Assembly: GCA_026770025.1 (NCBI GenBank)
Contig: JAMXDE010000026.1
Span: 744,001-808,000 of the forward strand
Source: Craspedostauros australis
Taxonomy: Eukaryota; Bacillariophyta; Bacillariophyceae; Mastogloiales; Achnanthaceae
Direction of reading: 5' to 3'
DNA: 64,000 bases
Part shown: positions 32,693 to 41,241 of the stretch, piece after piece
Position numbering within the stretch: position 1 is the first letter of the stretch
How the letters are laid out: each line of letters opens with the position of its first letter
Made by a program: the position numbers and the translations under genes
The notes under the pieces: generated by a model
What the model was told of the DNA's origin: nothing
What the model saw: the letters and a program-made list of their open reading frames with translations, nothing else
The model's database searches: none

Positions 32693-35239
32693 ATGCTGCG
32701 CGCTGGTGACTGTGTGAAGGTGGCATCCCACCAGAGCTCAAGCGGCAGGGTCCATGACCTGGGCGTATGTCATGTTGATTTTGCAATGAAGCAGACCACG
32801 GACGGCGCTACAGTCAAACGCAATGGGCCTCTTGCACCAGGAGAGGTGGCAATGGTCATGGTGACCCCAGTGATGGGGCAGAGCCGAATGTATGTTGTTC
32901 GCGAGGATCTGTGCACACCACACAGCCTCGCTACCTTCGCACGGACTCGCACTGCTGGAGGCCTTGCTAAGCCTTCCCTCCTTTCTCCCCAGCATCACTC
33001 CGTCGCTGCCACGCGTGTCAACAACAAGGCTAAGCCCCCCACACCATCCCCAACTACCACAGAATCGCAAGAAGCCAAAATCGCCGCTTTTCTCGAGGTC
33101 TCGCGGCGTCAGAAAGCAACAGCAATCGCCCAGCTCACGAACCAGATGAAGAAAGGCGCGAAAACAAAAGGATGGTTGCGAAAGGATGGAGGGCATAGTA
33201 TTGCTAAGCCTGGTAATCCTAGCAAGCGCCTTGACAAAGAAGACAATCGGAACTACACTGTTCTCTATTTCAATTTGGGTGGGATTCCTGAACATGCAGA
33301 GTTGATCGCCCATGCATGGGGTATCAACCGCACCACAGTGGGGCGCAACATTGTGAAATTCCAAACGGAGACGCTCGAATGCAAGAAGCGAAGTGACGCA
33401 GGCAGCAGCATCTTCACCTGCCCCATCAAGCAACGACAGTACTTCACGCAGCGCGCAGCCTTTGAGAAACAACTACGTCTTCGACATCCAGAGCAACAGT
33501 TCAAGAACGACGAAATTGCTTCTGCCTATGCCTCTGCTTCGCCGGAAGAGCTGGCATCCGCAAAAGCGCTGGCTGATTTGTGGTTGGAGCGTGGTCCCTT
33601 CCTGCAATTTGAGCTCCAGGATGTGTTGCGACGGTGCAATGGCGCAATCTCGTGGGACAGAATTGCATGGAAACTGGCAGGCAGCGGAAACCCGCAAGTC
33701 GTTGGTCCGAAGTGTATTCGCAAATTCGTCATGGGATTGGAAGGCAGTGAGTACCGTTCTACAACAATACTCCCTCTGATCAATGGCACCACTACAGCAA
33801 AGCGCGACATCTGGGCTCAGGACTTCTGTGTGTTCTGGGAATCAGCTGAGCTGTTTGAGAATACGCAAGTTGTCCTTGTCCACATGGACGAAAAGTGGTT
33901 CTACTCCATTGTCGCTCGCATGCATCTGAAACATGTGCCCCAGATGGGAGTTAAGCCTGTGAAGCAGACTGTGCATCACAAGTGTCACATTGACAAGACC
34001 ATGGCAATTGCATCAACAGCATTTGCCCCAACAAATAACTGTTTTGCGAAAGGAGGAAAGGCGTATAAGGTGAACTTCGAACGTGTTGGGCGCATGGTCC
34101 GAGCGCAGAAGACCACGTACAAGCGAACTTGGGTCTCGCCGACCAAGTACAAGCACCTTCCTGATCCCAAGAAAATCTCTCGCAAGAAGGGTGAACTGTA
34201 CTTCCAACCACTGGAAATCACGGGCAGCAAGGAAACAGATGGTCATCGTGTTAAGCCCAAGCCGAAGTACAGCCTCAAGAAATTCTTCCGCGAAAAAGAA
34301 CTCCCCGCACTGGATTCGCTCGCCAGCAAAATCAAGGCCGAAACCGGAAAGAACGTGGTGATTCGGTACCAGATGGATGGCGCAGGGCCACACAGAGACA
34401 CGGAGCTACTTAGATTCATCAACAAGGAGTTCGACAGTCGCGGATGGCACTTACGACTGCAACCACCAAATTCTCCCATCACGAATGTGAAAGACGATGC
34501 GATATTCCCAGCGATGTCAAAACACGTGTCAGCATATCAAGGTGAGCACCATGGAAGCCGATTGCTTACCACTGAGGCATTGTGGAATGCTTGTGGAACC
34601 TGTTGGAAACAATTCAAGCTGGACAAGGTGGCTAGCGCGTATGTTCGCCACCATCAGATTGCCTACGCAATTTGTGCTGCAAAAGGAGGTGACGAATTTG
34701 TGACGGAGCGCAAGGGACTGCACATGAATGTGCGGAAACAAACGTCCACGGAATTCGACAAAGAGGGCAACAAGATCGGCGTTACCGTGTCTCACACGGA
34801 CTTCGTGTTGGAGGAGGATGAGGCTACCCGCGCGACCACCAACAAACCAACTGCAACAGACAACAAAGGCAAATCAGCTGACTTCAAATACGCCAAGCCC
34901 GACATCAAAGGTATGTACGATGATGCGCTCAAGGTGATGGCTGTCAGTGGACTGCAGTGCCTGAAAACGAATCTGCCAACAACCAGCAGCCTCATTCCGT
35001 TGCTGGAGAAGCAAATCGTTGCGACAACCAGAGCCAACGAGGAGGCTGAGCAACAGAAGAAAGACGAGAAGAGAAAGAAGCAACCCAGCAAGAGCAAAGC
35101 CGACATCATTGAGCCTTGCAACAACAACAGCAAAGCCAAAGCAGCACCCACCATGAACACATTCGAAGTGGCCATGTTCGTTGGCAAGGACGAGCATCAC
35201 AGCAAAGCAGAGCAGGATACCAACACAGCAGAGATGTAG
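32693..35239 (+). CDS. Tc1/mariner-superfamily DDE transposase, long form
   Basis: Single open frame of 848 residues. An N-terminal region of ~230 residues is followed by a helix-turn-helix-like segment (HAELIAHAWGINRTTVGRNI) and the catalytic core: first Asp in VLVHMDEKWFYS, second in IRYQMDGAGPH, third in QPPNSPITNVKDD. The DEKWF and NSPxxNVxD motifs are those of the mariner-like group that also includes plant elements. Spacing between the second and third acidic residues is 38 or 39 depending on which Asp of the DD pair is used. The enzyme should cut at the terminal repeats and reinsert at TA. At 848 residues it is roughly twice the usual mariner transposase (~350-500); the extra length is the N-terminal part, an insert between the first and second Asp, and a Lys/Ala-rich tail. 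No stop or frameshift, so it may be active. Confidence 0.9.
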   Translation: MLRAGDCVKVASHQSSSGRVHDLGVCHVDFAMKQTTDGATVKRNGPLAPGEVAMVMVTPVMGQSRMYVVREDLCTPHSLATFARTRTAGGLAKPSLLSPQHHSVAATRVNNKAKPPTPSPTTTESQEAKIAAFLEVSRRQKATAIAQLTNQMKKGAKTKGWLRKDGGHSIAKPGNPSKRLDKEDNRNYTVLYFNLGGIPEHAELIAHAWGINRTTVGRNIVKFQTETLECKKRSDAGSSIFTCPIKQRQYFTQRAAFEKQLRLRHPEQQFKNDEIASAYASASPEELASAKALADLWLERGPFLQFELQDVLRRCNGAISWDRIAWKLAGSGNPQVVGPKCIRKFVMGLEGSEYRSTTILPLINGTTTAKRDIWAQDFCVFWESAELFENTQVVLVHMDEKWFYSIVARMHLKHVPQMGVKPVKQTVHHKCHIDKTMAIASTAFAPTNNCFAKGGKAYKVNFERVGRMVRAQKTTYKRTWVSPTKYKHLPDPKKISRKKGELYFQPLEITGSKETDGHRVKPKPKYSLKKFFREKELPALDSLASKIKAETGKNVVIRYQMDGAGPHRDTELLRFINKEFDSRGWHLRLQPPNSPITNVKDDAIFPAMSKHVSAYQGEHHGSRLLTTEALWNACGTCWKQFKLDKVASAYVRHHQIAYAICAAKGGDEFVTERKGLHMNVRKQTSTEFDKEGNKIGVTVSHTDFVLEEDEATRATTNKPTATDNKGKSADFKYAKPDIKGMYDDALKVMAVSGLQCLKTNLPTTSSLIPLLEKQIVATTRANEEAEQQKKDEKRKKQPSKSKADIIEPCNNNSKAKAAPTMNTFEVAMFVGKDEHHSKAEQDTNTAEM

Positions 35240-36598
35240 CTGCAAATCAAAGTAGTAGTATTATATGTTATAGGCACACCTGTGATTGGAGTGCCTGTGT
35301 GCACATCGTCTGTTTGATGGCATGGAGGATTGTGATGTGTGATGTGTGGTGTGTGGTGTGGTGTGTGGTGTGGTGTGGTGTGGTGTGGTGTGGTGTGGTG
35401 TGGTGTGGTGTGGTGTGGTGTGTGATGTTTGTTTTGTGTTTTGTGACGAGTGGTGTGAATTGTGTGACGCGGACCGTATTTTTGTGTCGTGAATGGTGTG
35501 CGTCGTGGAGCCATCGCGTCGTGGAGCCGGCACGTTGTGTTGTGCCGTTCTGGTCGGAAAATTTCCATCCGAACCACACACAAAAACGCTCCAAGGCCTC
35601 AACTGCGTCGATCGGAGCGCCAGCACAATCGGTGTGTGTCGCACAAACCAATCGAATGGCAAAGCCTCCTCTTGGTTGGTACCGCACTCGTACATCTGTA
35701 CCACATCGTGCCATGCCAGTATTCCGCTTTCTCTTCATCACACATGTGCAACCCTCGCGATCGTTGCTGCCATCAAGTCCAAGCGTCTGTACTCGTCACT
35801 GGAGCACCAACGATGCATCCTCTGATCATTCATCTCTGCTCGTGCCCTGCCGACGGCGCTGCCACTAGCACAATCGTCATGTATTGGTAGAGTAGAGTAG
35901 AGTAGAGTAGAGCGCAACGAATCCACACCATACCATGCTCATATGCTATACTATGCTATGTTGTGATGTGCTAGTGCAGCTCCTATAATATGTTACATTC
36001 GATGAGCTATTCCGTCGTCTGCGTGCTGAAGACGAACACGCAGGATGCCCCCTTCTGCAGATACAGACGTTCTGGGTAACCAAACGTGGCATCACCGAGT
36101 CTTCGTTTTAGTTCGCACATAACGTTTCCTCGCTGAGCTGGCCTCGAACAAGACAAGTTTAGAATACTCGACGAGTTGTACGACAAGAACGCAAGTGCAC
36201 TCGTATGGATGTCTGGACGGAGTGGTTGAAACTGTAGTCAAGTTGTGTGGTTCATCTTCGGATATGCTCCCTTGAAGTCATGGGCAAAGGTACCATATCA
36301 TGCTATACTAGCACATGGAAGTACGAGAATGCACAACTGGCAAGGCGCAGCACAGCACAGGATGCAAACGATTGTTCCATGACTGTATTGTAACATGTAT
36401 TCTATTCTTCGATCATCGTGCCATATGCAACGATGGAGTTGAGTTGAGCCATTCGTTCTGAATATGGATCGCATCCATGCTGTCTTGCCGCTGCGGAAGA
36501 TGCGACCGTATGAGCATGGGCGTACATGTGGATACGTTGTGATGTTTGTACTCCCACTCCTGTTCGCGCCCTGAGAGTGCGGTCAGCCATTTCATTTT
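35240..36598. other. Transposon spacer with microsatellites
   Basis: Separates the transposase from the 3' end of the passenger gene. Contains the GTGTG satellite (35337-35432) and an (agagt)n run (35887-35913). Open frames on the opposite strand through the satellite encode only His/Thr/Pro repeats and are not genes. Confidence 0.6.
35337..35432. repeat. (GTGTG)n / (GTGTGGT)n satellite
   Basis: About 95 bp composed almost entirely of gtgtggtgtg units, 100 bp after the transposase stop. Confidence 0.9.
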
Positions 36599-39321
36599 TC
36601 AAGAGCATGCATCGTTATTTTGTCCAGGGCAGTCGTTGGATGGGCTGTCGATGGTGTAGGTCCAGCCAGGAGAGCCGCTGCACATGTCTGTCGCCATGCA
36701 GTCCTGACAGTTGCTTGGAGCCGCGCAGGTGTTCGCCGCCACGACCAGATCATCAACCGCCAAGTTGGAGTTTGCAACACCGTTACAGCTGTCTTGTGAC
36801 AAGCATGTGCCACTGCCGATGGTGATACAACCGAGAGTCTTGAACGGGTCAGCGTGAACATTCTGACTAGCGCGTTGTCCCTCACAAGCGTTCATCCCCA
36901 CGTCGATGTTGGCAAGCGTAGGTGTGGCGATACTGGGAGACTGGTCGGCGCAAATTCCAAGGCCTTTGCAGCCGTCCCCGCCATTTCATCCTGCGTGTTG
37001 GGTCCAGATGTTACCATAGATGTTCTGCCCAAGATTCTCGCAGCTGTTTGTGCTGGTTCATGCGGCTGGCCCGATGATCTGGTAGCCAATGGTGGCCGTG
37101 GCACTGGGAGGGCTGGAAAAAGATCCAAGATTCTTGCAGGATTTTGGTCCCAGACAGCTGCTGAGGATGATGGCATCCTTCGAAACCTCTTCGCAGGAAC
37201 TATCACTTGCACATGAGTCCAGGGTGATGATGATGTCGCCCCTGAGAGTCCAACCGAGAGTTCCTCAGCGGCAGGCCCCGCCCACAGCACCGCATCTCGT
37301 GGATAGGCTTGCGGCGTTCGCAGTGAGAAGGATGCCATCGCCTTCGAGAGCAGTGAGGATGGCTGCGATTGCTTGGGGGTCATTCTTGATGCGATCAAAT
37401 CGTACCTGCGCCTGTTGCTGCGACGTCCGGCTGCCTTGGTCGTCATCGCATCCGAAGATGCTTTTCACGAACCTGTCCTTGTTCGTTGGGAGAGACTCGT
37501 TGTTGTTGACGAATTGTGCGCATGTGCCCACATCATCATCGCAGAGGACGACTTGTCTGGAGGTGAAGCCCGCAGTAACCTCCCCAGCCTCATTCAAGCA
37601 AAGGGTCTGCAGGGTGGTCTTGTTGATGGTTGGGGAGTTTGTTGGAACAAAAGTTGACAGATCGGATGGCTGCTCTGTCGGAATCATCGTTGGGGTATCG
37701 CTTGCCAGCGGAGAAGGGGGCGAAAGTTGGGCAATCTGTTGGGCGTTGGTCTTTGTTGATGCAGAATTGATCGACCCTTTTCACTGGTTGGGTCGCCATC
37801 GACGTCTTTGGGGCAGGCGACGGCAGCATCGTAGATAATGAAGACTTCGTCGCTGTCGCAGTTGGTTTTTGTCATGCATTCGTAGCATGCGCCGCTGCTG
37901 TCACAGCCATAGTCTGGCACAATGATGTCAGTTGTCACTGAGTCACCGAATCCCAATCCCGGGCAAGCGTAGGCTGCGGCGCAGGCATTGTCGCCGATGC
38001 TCAAGCTGCCCTGAATCTTCGCAGGTGATGGCAACGATGTGCATGTGCAGTCGTAGTAACCGCTCGCATGTGCTGCGGTGCATGCATATTCACCAAGGCA
38101 TGCGTTGAACCCAATTCTGACGTGGCTCTGGGAACGGCTGGGCCCGTACTGTTCAACGCGGTAGCCAACGCTCGCACAGGCGTAGGGTCCAACGCAGGCG
38201 CCGCTTTGTATGATGGCGTCTCTGTAGGAGTATGTGCCAGCAAGGACGCAGGAAAGATAATCAGTGCAGGCCAGTTGACCAATGAAGGTGACACCGTATG
38301 TTGGGTGAGGACCATAGCAATTGGAAACATAAAGAGAGTTCATGCCGGCGCATACCCCTTTGCTGGTACAGGATGAAGCCAGGACCAATGTGTTTCGTCC
38401 CATCCTGTCGCAAGATCCAGACCCAATGCAGGCAGTGGTGGCAATGGTCATGAAACTGTAACCGTCGGCGCTGGTACAGTGATACTTCTCTGCACAGCTT
38501 GGAGCCCCAGCGTCCTGGCACATGTAGTAGATGTCCTCGCCACCGAGAGCTGTGAGCAGAGTGGTGCCGGCGGCGGACAATAGCTTCAGCTCCTCAGCTA
38601 GCAAGGGGCTGGACGCATATCGGTTGAATAGCTTGTGCGCATCCCCCTCGGTCAAGAGGCCAGCGCATGCAAAGTAATTCTGCAATCCTGGTGTGCTTCG
38701 AACAGCAGTGACGGCCTTGCGGTACGATGTCTTGGATGGATTGCAGATGATGGTCTTTGGCTCGGATGCCTCCGGCAGAAAGCATGGCGGCGCAACATCT
38801 GGCTCGCAGGCCACGGAGATGCTGGAATCAAATGCAAACGAGATGGTTGTCGGTGCAGATGTAGGCCCTGATGTCGGCATGCTGGTTGCTCCGCCTGTTG
38901 GCTGGTCAGTCGGTGATGAGGTAGGCCTCAGGGTTGGATTGCTGGTCGGCAAGGCAACTGGCCGCCCAGTTGGCCTTGAAGTTGGTGCCCCAGTTGGTGG
39001 CAAGGTTGGTGTAGAAGTCGGTGTTGTCGTCATTATTCAGGCCAACGCAGTTGGTGCCAATGTAGGAGAGCTGGTAGGCGAACTGGTTGGTGCCACACTG
39101 GGATTGCTGCTTGGATTGTTGGACGGTGCTCCCGTCTGTTTGTTACCCTTGACGTTCTTTGGAATGAAACCGCCGTCGCCCTTCAGCAGTCTGGTTGCCT
39201 GCATCGCAACATGAAGTTCGTTGGTTGGGTCAATCAATCTATGGCCGCGAAGGATGGCATCGATCGTCTTGCATTTGGCGAGCAAGATCGCCGTGATGGT
39301 AACTGCCTTGAAGTTGAGCAT
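36599..39321 (-). pseudogene. Secreted CX5C-repeat, Pro/Thr-rich protein gene, decayed
   Basis: Reading from 39321: a signal peptide (MLNFKAVTITAILLAKCKTI), a PT/PS-rich linker, then a Cys-rich domain made of repeated CX5C units about 20-35 residues apart (for example ACIGSGSCDRMG, ACTDYLSC, ACVGPYAC, ACLGEYAC, ACAAAYAC), another PT-rich linker, and further CX5C units up to PGQNNDACS at 36599. The frame is broken: TGA at 39039-39037 in the first linker; a one-base shift in a short AAAAGGG run near 37775-37781; then, in the final frame, TGA at 37267-37265, 37060-37058 and 36988-36986. The last two sit at the first Cys of a CX5C unit. Function unknown; the architecture suggests an extracellular or surface protein. 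It is a passenger inside the transposon. Confidence 0.75.
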
Positions 39322-40025
39322 CTTCGGTTTCCACGTGATCTTTGCTTGGTTGTGGTTTGCTGGAATGCTGTTTCTTTCCTCTCGAATTTGGACAAGCGGT
39401 TTACTATTGCTCGTATTTGCTTCGAGGCTCCTTCACACTCGTGGCTGGATCGGTACTTTCGGTTGTGTTGATGTCGTCCCTTGCGCCTTGGCGTTCATGC
39501 AGGAGGATCGTGCTGCACGGTTGCGCAGGATGCATACCGTACCACGTTGATCATGTGCGCACCGCATGTTATCGGAGAAGAAAAATGGAAACAGCAACAG
39601 TGGCAAGAATGTGGATTGGCTGAGCTGTGCATGCATCATTCACAGGATTGGCAGCCGAGGTGAAGACGATGTTGTGGTGATTGGCGAAGCACTGTCGTCT
39701 GCGTCGTACAGATTGCCAATGCGCTTCGTTGTATTCCGAGACGATTGGATGTTGCTGGTTTCCATTGTGAGACTGGTCAACGTGGAGTGTTGTTGGCTGT
39801 CCTGGCCTGGCACATTCTGTTGTCGCCGCGCGCAGTCATCATCTTGTCTTGCGGAGGAAGAGTCACACGATGTCTCTTCCTCTGTTGTGACTCGTTTCTC
39901 ATGACGTGGAATACGTTCCCTGTGACGTAGAAGACGGATCAGCGAGAGCAAACACACAATAGCTCTAAATATCCAATCGCCGTTTCTCCCAAAAGCAAGC
40001 AAACCAGTGACAACAAGGGGCCAAA
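39322..40025. other. Right arm of the transposon, non-coding
   Basis: Between the passenger gene start and the right terminal repeat. It should hold whatever promoter the passenger gene had. No coding pattern or further repeat noticed. Confidence 0.5.
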
Positions 40026-40075
40026 ACTCCACAACTAGTGTTATCGTGAGTGCATCAACTGCGACCTGGAGGTAG
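40026..40075 (-). repeat. Right terminal inverted repeat, 50 bp
   Basis: Read on the minus strand it starts CTACCTCCAGGTCGCAG; identical to the left repeat except for base 2 (T instead of G). Followed outward by the TA duplication. Confidence 0.9.
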
Positions 40076-40077
40076 TA
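40076..40077. repeat. Target-site duplication TA, right
   Basis: TA immediately outside the right terminal repeat. It forms the last two bases of codon 6 (GTA) of the interrupted gene. Confidence 0.75.
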
Positions 40078-40093
40078 CTGGTGACCTCCTCAT
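40076..40093 (-). pseudogene. Detached first six codons of the glycosyltransferase-like gene
   Basis: Minus strand ATG at 40093 in good context (A at -3), then five codons to GTA, whose TA is the target-site duplication. The next codon in the undisturbed gene is GTC at 30475. The segment is assigned only because joining it to 30475 across one TA gives a continuous frame leading straight into the signal-anchor region. Confidence 0.75.
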
Positions 40094-41241
40094 GTTGGCA
40101 TCGCCGTATCCGTGCACGCTCTTTCAGCAGTCCAGAGAGGTCTAATCATGGGCTTGTGACTGCATGTCTGTTCCGATGTGTTGCCTTGTTTGGCGCCAAT
40201 TTTCGGAGACTCATTTTGTTGGCTTTCGTTTGGTTTCTTTGTCGATGAGACGGCTGAAGGTGAGACTGGTCGTTGTCGGGGTGAGATACACAGCAAATCA
40301 AATATATCATCTCACTTTCTTCGGAAGTCTTTCTCATCGTCACCGACATGGTCGCAGAGCACATGTTGGAAGGGTCATCGGCACAACACTCAGAAGGAGC
40401 CTTTGGAGGTCGCTGGTGGATACGATTAGAGTGTACAGCAGAGAGGTGTGTACTCGCATGGTTGGCATTGCCCTCCGACCGACCTCTTCTGCTACTCGTA
40501 CTTGACCCATCGCCTTCCGAGGGTGCGATCAAGCATGCGATCAAGTAGGCGATCATAGGAGCGGATGTGTCTGTCTTGCCTTCTGTTTCTCTGTTTGCAT
40601 TGACGACTCCTGCCTTGATGTATTGTTGGTAGTTCGCACTCCGCCCATCGCCTTCCGAGCGTGCGACCTTGCATGCGATCATAGCATGCGAACAAAAAAG
40701 CGGACGAGTATTACCGCTTTGGCTGTTCGGTCCGTGTGCGTGAAAGCAAAGAACATCTGTGGAAGTAGAAGGATGAGTGTCAGAGTGCGTGGTACGAGTA
40801 CAGCGTGTGCGATGGGGGACGATACAGCACCAATGCGTACGAAACGGTACGAAAGGGTACCCCTACCGATGGTTGACACCTCAGCTGCCCACTATCATCG
40901 CCACGGACGCAAATGACAAACGTGGTGCAAATGCCACCACGACTTCACTGATGAGTGCGATCAAGAGATTGTTGCTGCAGAGAAGCGAAGTTGCTCTCTC
41001 TGCCTCGCCCAAGATTGATCTTGTTGACATGCCTGAAATCGTTTGAAACATCTTATTTCCTCACCCTCACAATACATCAACAACATCATCCAGTGACCAC
41101 CACCACTTACGATCTCGAGAGACACACACAGAGAGAGAGAGAGCCCAAGTTGCGCAGGTGCCATTCACATCTTCGTCGCTGGTGCGACCGACGCACAGCC
41201 CAACTACACAGCCGCAGCCGCAACCAAATTCATACCCAACA
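40094..41241. other. Divergent intergenic region
   Basis: This 1.15-kb region lies upstream of both the interrupted glycosyltransferase-like gene (minus) and the LRR gene (plus). A ~40-bp imperfect direct repeat (cccatcgccttccgag, then gatcaagcatgcgatca or accttgcatgcgatca) occurs at 40507-40556 and 40647-40686. A (ga)n run lies at 41128-41141. No gene supported. Confidence 0.55.
40507..40686. repeat. Imperfect direct repeat pair, ~40 bp
   Basis: Two copies, at about 40507-40556 and 40647-40686, share cccatcgccttccgag and tgcatgcgatca-type palindromic cores in the same orientation. They could be cis-elements or remnants of a small repeat. Confidence 0.6.

Larger units (their letters stand above)
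30478..40075 (+). mobile_element. 9.6-kb Tc1/mariner-like transposon with passenger gene
   Basis: Bounded by 50-bp inverted repeats (49/50 identical) and a TA duplication. It contains an intact mariner-type transposase (32693-35239, plus) and the decayed CX5C gene (36599-39321, minus). Removing the element plus one TA restores the reading frame of the host gene it interrupts, which fixes both ends to the base. Typical mariner elements are 1.3-5 kb, so the size and passenger are unusual. The near-identical repeats and undamaged host frame suggest a recent insertion. A nested origin, with a smaller transposase-bearing element inside a larger one, cannot be excluded, but I find no second pair of inverted repeats around the transposase. 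Confidence 0.8.

Noticed and set aside
35197..35741. Long open frames on the minus strand through 35.2-35.7 kb
   Set aside because: They are generated by the GTGTG satellite (His/Thr/Pro repeats).
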